64,000 nucleotides of DNA from Didymella arachidicola (Eukaryota; Ascomycota; Dothideomycetes; Pleosporales; Didymellaceae). Location: NCBI GenBank assembly GCA_016630955.3, contig CM049985.1:1-64000 (forward strand), given 5' to 3'. Positions within the stretch are counted from its first letter, which is position 1, and the number at the start of each line of letters is the position of its first letter. This document shows positions 48,044-59,249 of this stretch, in pieces. Made by a program: the position numbers and the translations under genes. The notes beneath the pieces are model-generated. The model had not been told where the DNA came from, did no database searches, and saw only the letters and a program-made list of their open reading frames with translations.

Positions 48044-51000
48044 GCGCACAGCCATGTGCTCACAGGTATGCTGACAGAAGCGCGACCAAGCAAACTCCAC
48101 ACGTTCATGATCTAAGTGTTCAGCTGACCGAGGGCATGTGAGCGACGTTACCAATATGGTTCGCCCTCAGCACGGCTTAAAGGCCACGCACGTTCAGCCA
48201 CGCATGGGTCTTCCGCGACGCGCTGGCCAGAACCTACGGTGTCGCCGAGTCAGAACGTGTTGCGCTGGCCGATCGAAGGCTTTGAAATCTTTTTGTCTAT
48301 GCACTGCACTGCACCAAGAGGTGTTTTTCTTTGAGAATCCATCGTTCACGAGCCGGGAGTTTGGGCAAAAGTAGGGTAGATACCTCGATGGAGGGGTGTC
48401 GTTAGGTTCAATCGATGCTTTTACGACTTATCGTGATTTTAGATGGGCTTTTTGACACATGCGTCCGTTATTTGTTCGGGTTGTTGACTTTCAAGCATGC
48501 AACATGTGAAGGAGTGGAGACCGTCGCTATCGAAGATTCCAACATCTTTCGAAACCGCAGAGTAACATCTTCACCGATATTATTTTCCCTTGACAGGGAG
48601 CACCTCACACTCGTGAAAGTAATTCTGTAGGATTTTGATACATGCACATTCAGAGAAGATGGAAAACCCAGGTCGTCCTCATGCTCCGATTATTCCCCCT
48701 TCTCCCAGCCACAAACCCCCATCCTCCCCATCAATAGCATTGACCATTCTTTTAGCAACAAACACCATCGCCATCAAAAACCCCAGCCTCTTTCAAAACA
48801 GCAGACAAACATCTCCACGGAGATCAATTTCTCTCGACTCGCATCCCATACACAATCATCGTGTTCTTGCCTATTGCTTTTGGCTTTCAGCTTTCCAACT
48901 TCAGAGACGATGCAAACCCAGATCGTCCGCAAGCTCTGATATTCACAAACTCCCAGCAGCAAGCTTAGGCCTCGCCATACGTTGTGTTGATCAAGCCTCT
49001 GACGACTATCACACAGCGGCCGAGCAACGCAGACAGCACCATCGTCCATCTCTGTCTTGTCTTGTTTCCGAGAAGAGTCAGATGCACATCGTCTTTGGAA
49101 ACGTCTCAGGCATCGTTGTATTTGACGGGGTTTTTGTTGAAGTCCAAGAGGCACCGGCAGCAAAGACCAGCGCAGACATTCGTGGATCTTGTACTGGATT
49201 TGGGAAGACGGTCGTCCGGGTGCCATTGCTTGGTTTTGAGTGGAGAAGGGACGCTTGTTGCGTGGCAGGCTTTATGTTGGATTTTGATGGAAAGAGAATA
49301 GCGGATTGTTGTAGCAGCAGCATGGAAGTGAGCGCCTTTTATGTGTCAAGTCGCCATAGCGCTTCTTGCTGTGGATGCTCTCAGCACCAGGGTTGTGGAA
49401 CATTTTTCGAGCGAGGCATTTTTTGAGAGCATACATGATCCGTCGAGGGAGGAGACAACATCTATAGCGTTCTTGTCTTTTTGTAATACAGCAGAAAGCG
49501 TGGCATACTGATCAGAGTTCCTTATCGGTTTTTTAAAGCGATCCCAAAACCCACGCCATGTATCCTTCGTCCACAAGTTTTGATTGGATGCGTGAGGCAG
49601 AAGATGAATGCAGACAAGTCTTCTTGAGAGGTTTTATAGGGCAGAAGCATATGGAGCCGCCGCATCATAGTTGCGACGCTAGAATCTCTACAGCGATTCC
49701 GGTCTTCAACGAAGACACATGAGATTCACACGCGTCTGAGGGGCATTTCTTTGGGGATGAAAGCTTTCGGGTTGCACAAACCGATGGTGGTATTCAGCGA
49801 CGAGCAGGATCTCAGCGCGAGCATACACCACACCGTTCCCAGTTTTGCCAGATAGAAAAGAGTGGTCATATCAATCATGGGCAGGATGACGATGGAATTT
49901 CGAGCGAGACAAAGTCTCACGTCATAGTATGGCCAGCAGTTTGATTTGGCTTCCAATTATGAAGGGGCAGAAGATGGGAAGGCATCGATCTGCGGCATAA
50001 TGGGAAAGAGGATGCCAGCGTCGCAACGCTGGTGTAGAAGTTTAGACAGCAGACATTTGCGGACAGATTGAATTTTGACTAGGCATTCGTAGACAGCACC
50101 ATCATATTTTGTATGACTCGGTCTTTTGATATACGCAGGACAGGAGTTGATGATTACAAGAAAGAAAGCTTGCGGAGTGGAACTTGGAAGTCCTATACGT
50201 CTTCTTTACCCTTTGGTCACATAGATAGGAGGAAAAAGTCTTTCGAACGTCGGAAATATGTACTCATGTAGAACGCACACCGCGTTTGACGCGGTTGGTA
50301 ACAAGTATTGCAGCGGCGATAGACAAACAAACGACCATGGATGTAGAAAGACGGGACCGAACATCCGAATATTGGCGTATATTTTCGAAGGCAAGAATTG
50401 TTTCGCAGATCTTGCTGTGATTTGCATTCAGCAAAAGTAGCAGAGAAGAAGCAAATGGTAAAACAAAAGCCGCTGGATAGCTGAGCCATGCTTCGCATGG
50501 ATCGCAATGGTCTTTCTATACCGCGGTAGAGGTACCTTTCTAAAAGCTTTCCCAATCTCATAGGACTATATAGAATCATCTTTGCTTGATTCGAGGACTA
50601 GAATGTGCGCGAAGAACCCTTGAGGACCTCTCACGGCGGAGGCAGAAGCAGAGCTTCGATGATGAGAGTTGAGAGGATATTGTTCGGGCAAACGCCATCA
50701 TGTAGTCCCAGAAGTATTTCGGTCACAAGAGGGCCCTACTTCACGAGGAAATCCAGAACTGCTTTGGTTATCAGCAGAGAGCAAAATGTTCGTCAGACTT
50801 GGCCTCCAGGATCAAGCGAGGCGGTGCTCTGCGGAGCAGCAGGGCTATTTGTTGCGGTGGCGGGCTTTGTCCCTTCATGGCACCAATAGGGACTTCGGCC
50901 ATGATGTTGCATTTGGGTGGCAAGTTCGCGGATGAGCTGGTGTTGCAGGATGGTTGAATATCCAGGAGAGGCAAGGAAGTTGCGCAGAGGCGAAGGTGCA

Positions 51001-51219
51001 TTCGACAGGGTCCAAACGTGCGCATAGCATCCAGTGACGACGCTCTCCTCGTGTGATGTCTCGAAATACACAATCAGATGTTACACTCAACCAATATTAT
51101 GACAGTCAGAACTGATACAAAATGCCATTGTGGAACTATCATGCCGACGCTATGGTATCCTGAACAAGGTCAATGCCCGCTAAAGCTTCTCAAAACAACG
51201 CAATGTCTCAAGCAAGTGC
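48044..51219. other. Long non-coding stretch with weak internal duplications
   Basis: About 3.2 kb without a gene I can support. Segments near 48520-48620 and 48765-48865 look like diverged copies of each other (ACATCTTTC.AAAC.GCAGA). A shared AGACAGCACCATC occurs near 49030 and 50095. The open frame at 48635-49426 and those near 50200-51090 have no motifs or codon bias. It could be an untranslated RNA locus or a decayed repeat. Confidence 0.45.
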
Positions 51220-52220
51220 TCATGCTCCCTGGGTGTACGAGTCACCGCCAGCTGCCTGGTCGAAGTCTACGAGTTCATCCAAGCCACAGACCTGGAACAA
51301 CTCTTTGGGCCCGTATCTCCTTCCGCCCTTCTCGGCAGGCTCGACATTGCCGGTGGTCTTCAACTGCTGCACAGCCTTCCTGACTGCAGGGTAAACCATT
51401 TCGAAAGCCAGACAAGGGAAGATGGCGAGCTTGTACCCAATCTCTTTGCAGTCATTGACGCCAAAGTCGGGCGAGACGCCGCCAGGGACGTTGTTGAATA
51501 GGCACGGTGTCGGTGCAAGCTCCTTGCATGCGCGCTCGGCATCTTCGCGAGATGTTACCCCCTCCAGGAAGCATACATCGGCACCCTCCGCGATAGCAGC
51601 GCGAAGGCGCTTGATGGCCTCGTCGTAACCGTACCCTTGGAGGGCGTCAGTTCGTGCGATGATTACGATATCGCCGTGTTTCTCGCGGGACATGTTTGCA
51701 GCCTTGATCCTGGAGGCGTATTCGGCGACGGAGACTAACTCCTTGCCCTTTAGATGACCGCAGCGCTTGTTGACGACTTGATCCTCGAGGTGAAGTCCTG
51801 CTACACCAGCACGGATATACTGTGCGACTGTGCGGCCAGCCATGATGGGGCCGCCATAGCCTGTGTCTGCATCTGCGATGAGAGGTACGTTGGGATCGAG
51901 GTTGGCGATCATTTCAGCATTTGCCTTCATGTCGTTCAAAGTTGCGACACCCATGTCTGCCATGCCCAATCTACTCATCGTGGTACCGGCGCCGGTCTGT
52001 ATACATCTATTAGTCTTGCATCTTTCCCTGCGGGTGCAGTCCACGAGTGCCAGTGACAACATACCATGTACAAACAATCGACGCCTTCCTGCAGAGCGAT
52101 TCGCGCCGTGAATCCATCATAGACACCAGGACATGCAATAAATTTGCTTGGATCTGCTAGCATTGCCCTTAGCTTCTGAACCGCGGTCATGGCACTTGTT
52201 TCGTTGGAAGTTGAGCCCAT
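51220..52220 (-). CDS. Isocitrate lyase/PEP mutase superfamily enzyme (methylisocitrate lyase- or OAH-like)
   Basis: Exons 52065-52220 and 51220-51996 (intron 68 nt), giving 310 residues. It is a TIM barrel with MTGAGTTMSRLGM, the metal-binding DADTGYGGP, the lyase signature KRCGH, IIARTDALQGYGYDEA and FLEG. The superfamily makes or breaks C-C bonds next to a carboxylate (methylisocitrate, dimethylmalate, oxaloacetate) using Mg2+ or Mn2+. I cannot pick the substrate from sequence alone; it is shorter than glyoxylate-cycle isocitrate lyase, which excludes that enzyme. No mitochondrial presequence is obvious. The next gene inward is a Zn2Cys6 regulator, which may or may not be linked. Confidence 0.92.
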
Positions 52221-52570
52221 CCTTCGAAACTTCGCTGTCTGTCACTGGTGGATATGCGCTTCTATAACGTAGGTGATGCCGTTTAGTTCAACACGATAGA
52301 GAAGGTATGACGTTTGATCTGAGAGTTAGAGACAAATGGAAACGAGACCTAGGATGGACGGGACCTGAAGCTAAGAAATCATTAAGCTGAACTCTGCTCA
52401 TAATCTTATAAGTTTGTCACAGCTGATGTTTACCAGGATCAGACTTCAATCGGCACCAAATCGCTGATTGTGTGGAGGTCGTCATCAACTCTTCAGCTCG
52501 AAGTGGTAGCGGTAGCCACTTGCGAACCAGTCGAATCATCCCATCCCCAAGAAGGTTGTCAATTTTCATC
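52221..52570. other. Promoter region of the lyase gene
   Basis: About 350 bp upstream of the lyase ATG at 52220. No motif that I can support. Confidence 0.4.
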
Positions 52571-52860
52571 TAGGACAGACTTTGGGTGCATAGTTGCCGT
52601 GAGGCGCACCCCGCAACGCCCTGTGACGTAGTGCACGACGCCGAGCTTCGCCGGTTCTTTCACCGATGGACATACCGCCAGGAGCCGCCAGTGGCTCGAT
52701 ATCGAGGTTTGGAAAAAAAGCCTCGCGCAAAGGAAGAGCGGTACGCGGTCGCTCGCCGATTTTATCAGGCGGGGTGGCCGAAGTGAGGCATACGAGGGGC
52801 GACCCGCGTGTGGGGTGTCGGCACATTTCCGTGGGATGGGGTGTAGCTCATGGCACAGTC
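52571..52860. other. GC-rich hairpin-rich segment of unknown nature
   Basis: A ~290-bp island far richer in GC than its surroundings, with several short stems: GTTGC...GCAAC (52591-52615), GAGCC...GGCTC (52682-52697), and CGAGG...CCTCG around an A-rich loop (about 52700-52724). Short open frames exist on both strands but lack motifs. It may be a MITE or transposon remnant, or a structured RNA. No telomerase template, snRNA signature or full tRNA promoter was found. Confidence 0.35.
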
Positions 52861-53921
52861 AGTCAAAGGGTTTGCGAGCGTGACAAGGAGTAAACCTACA
52901 AGAAACACGTCAAATAACATTCAAGAAATGATACAATATAGCGTTGTTTGGGCGAGTTAATCGTCACAAGCAGACGCAACCTAGCTCAGCCTTATGGGTC
53001 TTGGGAAGCAGTGACAAGCTTGTCTTGATCTGGGGAGTATTGTTGTTACCACATGCCAATGTAGTCATGGGCCGTAGATCCGAAAACGACTATGATTGCT
53101 GACACGACTTTAGCAATTGCAAGAAAGAGTTTTACGAATCTCACCATTGTGTAGCCCATCGACGAGTAGACGTTTGACCGAGAGCACCTTCTTGGATCTG
53201 GATCTGCAGCACCCTGCAAACCCATCCCCTGACTTCGGCGGACTCGGCCTCACTTAGGTGCCCAAAATCTGCATATAAATTCAGTGGCCCCCTTGGTCAA
53301 AGTCAGCTCGCGCCATGGCTTCCTTGTCGATACCCAAGAAAGCTTTCGAATTGACGATACGTCCCTGCCCCGAGTGATCCTGCTTGACTTTGCTGGCTGT
53401 TGGAGACTGTTTGATTACAACTCATACTAACCTCTAGCTTGTCTTTAAGCGTCCGTCGAACCTCAAGCAGTAGAGAAGACGCTGCTTCTGCCTCTAATAA
53501 ATCATTCAGACCTTGCGCTGCTTGACGCTGAGACTTGGCACCCGGGTCGGTCTCGTCCAGACTTCGTCGCAGCCGACGTCATTCGACTCGTCCTCCGTCC
53601 TCAAAAGCATATCACGGTATGCAGAACATACTGCATTCATATGGCACCCATGCGCTCTGTCAAAGCGCTTCCGACAAAACCTGACGTGCCATTATGGCTC
53701 ATCCGTAGGGGCGCCGCATCATACACATCGTCAGGTTTGGGGCTCGCCTCAGCCTTGGATGACACAAAACCTCGCGTAATCAGTCGTGGTGAATGATCGC
53801 TCAAGACTTTCCGCTAATCTCCAGCGGGCACATGTCTTGTGTGTGCTATCGTGCACCAGTCTCACAGACAAGCGAGCGTTAGCATTGTGAAGACGTAGAT
53901 GTAACCAACGTTTCTGGCAAC
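52861..53921. other. Intergenic region, no feature recognised
   Basis: About 1.06 kb between the GC-rich island and the 3' end of the Zn2Cys6 gene. Small open frames only. Confidence 0.45.
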
Positions 53922-56233
53922 TCAGCCGAACGTGTACCCCATGTTGCCGACGTTCTGGGGCATCATCGGTCCACCTATAGGGCCCAGAGGAGCATTGGGG
54001 AAGTCGCTGTTTGAGAACTCGAATCCAGCGGCCCAATCGTAATCAGGAAACTGATCCAGCATCGGTGGCACGTTGTAGTCGGATCCGTCCCAGCTGTCGA
54101 AGCTCATCTGTTGTGGCGCCGAAGGATCAACCTGCAGCTGAGGGTTAATCAAGCTTGGATCAAATTTCGTAAGAGGCTGCTGTGTTGTAGGTACAGATGT
54201 CGGCCCTGGGTTCGTCGCTGTGAACTTCTGGTCCTGGTTTTGATTCCGGATGTATGCTGATTGTGTCAGATGGGATGTTTGAGATTGACGAGGGAATTCC
54301 TGCTTACGAGGTGATCCAGGCTGTGCTGCTTCAGTGGACGCGTTAATGGCCTCATCCCCGTTGTACGGGTTCTGCATGTTACCGAACTCCTCCCTCCAGT
54401 ACCAAAACATGTCGTAGCTAACACTCATACTCAATCTCGTTCGCAGTCTCAGCCCGAGCGACTCAACACGCCCGTCTTTTCTGCGGAAGACCTTATTGCT
54501 GTTCCAGAGGTCGTGCATGATGAGTGCGGTGCGCATTCCGATATCTCCAGGTTGCAAAGACACACTCTTAAGGAACTGTACTGCTTGGAAAAAAGCCTGC
54601 TCTCCAGCAGTGAGATCAAGATGTTGAGCAAGAGGGCTTCTGACCAGTCTGAGGATCGAGAAACCAGCTAGACAGATGGTCCGATCCACAAACGATTGTG
54701 ATACAGATGCGAAGTTGACTGTCTGAGCCATCACGGTTGCGGTGTTGATGGTAGAGATGCAGAGCGAATAGAATCGCGAAAAGCTGTCGGCATCAGGGTT
54801 CATGGGATGAGCGAAGAAATGGAAAGCCATCACGTGGATACGAGCGCAGTTGAGTTGCAGCGTGTCTATAATGGTTAGTCATTGTCATCAACCTTTGACA
54901 TTTAAGCTCACCTAACTCGCTAGGCGCTGACGGTGCCAAGCTCAGAAGCTGAGAGTCGAAGATGCTGATGACTGATCGCAGAACGCGAACGTCGCACTTG
55001 ATTGACTGAAGATTCGTCTTCCCCATTGCGACAATGGCACGTAGCAGGATGATGTAGACCTTATGGAGGAACTGGAGGTCATTTGGCAGATAAGGAATCA
55101 TGTCCTCACGATCGCGCTCATCAGAGTCGAAGAACGACTCTGCGACGGGGGGAATACCTTCTGCACAGCTTGTCCTGCAAAGCTGTTAGACTCTCAATTT
55201 CAAGAGTTCCGACATCGTCTCACCGTATGGATACAATGACACAGCACAGCCATAGTCTCGCTCGAAAGACTTTCTGCTCCTGGTCTTTCTTAACGGGCAT
55301 CCTGGCAAAGTCTTGTCCTACTCCCGCAATATGCAGACCAATTTGAGTGGCCAGGTGAACTGCGGATCCACACATGAGGTGGGTCATGTCTTTATACATG
55401 GAGTTTGTAGGTAGACGCCACGTACAAAGGAGCAGAAGGCCCTGGATCACCGGCATTGGTGATGAACGCAGCGCCATCGAAGAGAAAGCTAGAGGTGTGA
55501 TAAGCTGGCTCGATTTGTCGAGAACGGTTGGGTCATCAGCATATCTTCGCGATCCAATCACAATGATGGTCCAGAATAGGAATGGCGACAGATCGTAGTA
55601 GTCGTTTGGCCCCAACGACGCATCAAGAATAGGAAATAAAGGATGGTACTGAGTGAAAAATCTGGATAAGGTCAGACAAGACGGCGGGGTAAGGCAATGG
55701 GAGGCCGTACAGCATGAAGCAATCGTCGATACGCTTGGGGTCAAGAACGTAGCCTTCCAGCATACGCGGAATCGTACCGTTTGAACCTGAACCTTTTCTG
55801 GTCGGCGGTCTTGATTCGAAGCCTGGAGAAAGTGAATGTGACCCGTCGGTCCGGCCTGATGGATCCGAGTAAGCTGATTGATCGCGGTCCATGTCCATGT
55901 TCGGTGATGCAGTCGAATGAGGGTAGTTGGGGTCTGTCGTCGAACCTGGCGCTCCATTATGCCTCATATTCCATCGAAGTTCTTCTAACTCTCTGCGCAT
56001 CTCAGCCTTGGTTTGCCTGAGATTCCTAGTCGAGGTTGGCAGGATCCTGCATTCGAGTCCCATCTTCTTACAGCGACCGCAAGGATCGTGTGGCACTTTG
56101 TGTTGTTCGACATCACATCGAATCTATCAAGTCAGTCAGCGCGTTCATTGATAAGGTGGATGCACGTGGTGATGAGGGGCGGTACCTTTTGTTGTCGACA
56201 TTCGACGCATGCTTTCCGTCTTGGGGTGGTCAT
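53922..56233 (-). CDS. Zn2Cys6 transcription factor with fungal-specific TF domain
   Basis: Five exons: 56186-56233, 55711-56123, 55224-55661, 54912-55174 and 53922-54865 (introns 62, 49, 49 and 46 nt), giving 701 residues. The binuclear cluster starts at residue 8 (CVECRQQKIRC, then CGRCKKMGLEC) and its codons are split by intron 1. A coiled coil follows (AEMRRELEELRWNM). The fungal TF domain starts near DDCFMLFFTQYHPLFPILD and includes LFWTIIVIGSRRY and LLLLCTWRLP. The C-terminal ~170 residues are Gln/Asn/Pro-rich and acidic, as in activation domains. The cluster spacing resembles the Leu3/War1 group (tentative). Targets unknown; the lyase gene 1.7 kb downstream is one candidate. Confidence 0.93.
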
Positions 56234-59200
56234 ATCGGAAATCCTTCGGCTAGTGTATCCACAATTAGGGAGCTGTACGAAAACAGCCCTACAGCAGCAG
56301 CAATTCGCGATCAATCGGCGAAACAAGGCATATAAGTGTAGAGAGGAAGCTCGCCATGAAGCGGAGAGGAACCGCAGCAAAGAAATTAGCTCTCTACGTC
56401 GTCATAGGACCTGCAACCGGTGCGAATCGGAAGGCGGGGAATAACCGAAGAAGGACCGCTAGGGAGATCTTTGCTGTGTCTATGATTTTGAGTTTTTTGT
56501 TCTCGCCCTGAGCCCCAGAAGTTTCTCTTATAAATCTGACTATTTAGTGCTGCAAGATGGAGCTAATGAGGCTTTTGATTGTGGGTGGTTGATGCTTGCA
56601 TCAGCTGTGGATCACAGCGTGAAAATCCCCATGCCTAGAAGTGCCAAACTTTAATAGTCCTAGCGCGCTTCCTGCGCTGCACGTCCGCTCCGAGCCATGG
56701 GAATTCGATGAGCATGTTCTTACATAGTACAATTTGCATCTGCTAGCCGAGGCGCTGTTGAGTGACCAAAGCCTTTGTTCCTGTTGGGTTTTTGTGCAAT
56801 CAATGTGTGGCGATGCTACGAAAACGCGGCTGCAGTTCCGCTCTCAAGATCACACTTTTACCTTCCGGTGACCTCGACCTCGACCTCTCTTACCGCCATG
56901 CTCCCAGCAAATGCCAAACGCGTTCGGTGGAGATCCGAAATGCAAGCGTGCCTGATGTGCCTCGCTGTCCATACAGCTTGACCTCTTGCAGTCTAGCCAT
57001 GGGTCCGTACCTTTGTAGCTTCACTCTGCTGCCACCAGGTTAACGGGCACTACTCGGGCTACACAGAGCTACGGGTTAGTAGCGCTCGGTTCAAGTTATC
57101 AATCTCGTACGAATCCACTCAGCCACTGACCATAGATTGAGACAAGTGCGTTACCATAGTAGAACGGCAACTGTTCCGGGCGCCACACCTGCTACAGACA
57201 TGCTAAGCCCCTGTCTATGCGGCTATTATACAATTCTTCCACATGCCGGGTGCAAATCATCCACGTGGTTAATGACAGCGGATGCTCTAATGAGTGCATG
57301 CACAGGTTGGCGGAAGTTTCTCCTTTGTGGCAGCTGGGCACGGTGGAGTGATGTGAGTCTATGCTTGGCGTGGCTAGATGTGGACTTGGGGTTGAGCCTC
57401 GTCGTAGCTCCGCGGACAGTAACGTATCTGTTGTCGCTATGAACAGAGTCGCTCTTGTTGCCGCTGTCTTGCAAAGAAGCGAAGGCAACCCAGCCGGATC
57501 TAGACTTCCGCGCCTTTGTCTGGGCGGAAGACGTGGGAGCATCTCAAACCTCCCGATAATCATCTTGAGCGAGTTACTGTTCGCAGAAGCGTCTGCTGCA
57601 AAAAACAATCGCATGCGAAAGACTGTTGTTCGATCTAAGCTCTGGCACATGACTACCTCCTCGCAGTATACGATTGCGTGACAGCCACTTGAGTCGCGAC
57701 TTTCATCTTCGCTCTTCACTCTCATCCACTAGCTCAGGGATCTCTCCACAGCCCCATCGTGGAGGGCAGGTTAACCGTTGCAACTTCCCTTACTCCAGGT
57801 TCTCTGTCTCCGCGGATAGGCGAACGCAGCACAGGATAGCAACGGTCATCGTACTCCCCGTTTTTCTGATGTGTCGCGTAAGTATTCCCGATCAATGTTT
57901 GGGGTTGGCCTCGAGCTTCGCGAAGCACAAATGTGGAGGTTGGAAGATCAGCAATCAACCTTCCTGTTGCAACGACTCGCGAATTTCCCGAAGGCGAAAG
58001 GAACAAGAAACCCTCGCATGATCGACGTGCAAGTCTTGTTGAAAATGGAAAGCCGCGCTCAGGGGACACATTATCGGAAGAATACACGACCTGGGGAGGC
58101 ATGATCGAGGCTGAAACCAATGGCCGCCTGAAGGTCTGGCTGTGACCCCTCATTACAACATAGGCGCTGCAATTAGGACCATCACCATCACCTCCTGATA
58201 CTCATTTGACTTAGCGACTCACCGTTCAACGCATCCTCTCTACCACAAGCCGGAGGATGTCGTCTATCCGAGCCAACTTTGACGAAAGCTGATCACGAGG
58301 CTAGCACTCTGATATGCACTACCGTACCATACTGTGTACTTGAACTCAAATCTCAAATACCGCACTCACGGAATGCTGCCGCTCCCTGCAACAACGACTC
58401 GTTTCTTGCAACAGCCCTCCCTTTTTGGCTAAGTTCACGCGGCAATTCTCATACAGCTGTATCTTGCAATTGAGCGCAGGAGATATCTAGGAGAAACATC
58501 GGACCTCTCGCTGTGAGGCTCGCCCCGAGCACACAAGCTCTCGTTCTCATGCAACGCGAAAGCGTCTTGCACCAAAGCACAGCGCCTGAGCATCAGCTGA
58601 GGACCACAACAATATCAAGTTTTCGACATTTAGCACGTGCATCTCACACCGCAGCACGGCTGCATCGTCCCAACACTGCATCACTCTTACATCGACCTTG
58701 ACACAAAGGGCCGATTCGGGAGCCGGCAACACGTCAATGCAAGGTGTCGTGCATTAGGGACGCGCACAGTCACCGCCTCACGGTGGGTGGAGCAAATAAT
58801 GAACCCACGAAAAATGGGCACGTTTTGCAGTGCAGGTATGCTCAGCAAGACGTACACGGTCACCGCTTCAGATTATTTGTAGCCGAAGCTGTGGCACACA
58901 GAAGCTTTCGCAGCACAGGTAGCAAATGCAAGGAGAGGAGCGAGAAGCTCCATACAGATTCTAGATCAAGTATCTACATTGCAGTATAGGATATCGTAGA
59001 TGTCGCTCAACGGCCGTGACAAATGCTGCACACACAATGGGCACCCGAACACCTCGCCCAAGAACAACACCCTCAGCCCTCGTCAGGGCTCAAAAACCAC
59101 TGGGACCCGCCCAAGCAGCGAAAGCGCTCGTCGATTCCCAAAGCGTGGTTGGAGTAGAAGAGTAAACGCACAGAGAGCGTTATGCCAAAACGCCTGCCCA

Positions 59201-59249
59201 GCACCAAGCCAGGCAACACATGCAACTAATTTGATATTCTGGTGCATGC
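56234..59249. other. Long intergenic region, no gene supported
   Basis: About 3.0 kb between the regulator's 5' end and the NAD kinase 3' end. Many short open frames occur on both strands (the longest about 177 codons on - at 57192-57725) with no recognised motif or clear splice pattern. Confidence 0.45.

Noticed and set aside
48635..49426. 263-codon + strand open frame
   Set aside because: Low-complexity Ser/Pro/His start, no domain, and it crosses the diverged direct repeat; not supported as a gene.
52571..52860. Telomerase RNA, snRNA or SRP RNA
   Set aside because: No CTAACCCTAA-type template and none of the conserved U1-U6 or SRP motifs are present.
52780..52870. tRNA-like A-box (TGGCCGAAGTGAGG) in the GC-rich island
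   Set aside because: No matching B-box (GGTTCGANNCC) or cloverleaf follows; no tRNA can be drawn.
57192..58153. Two minus-strand open frames of 177 and 139 codons
   Set aside because: No recognisable family, no spliced extension, and competing + strand frames of similar length; treated as chance.
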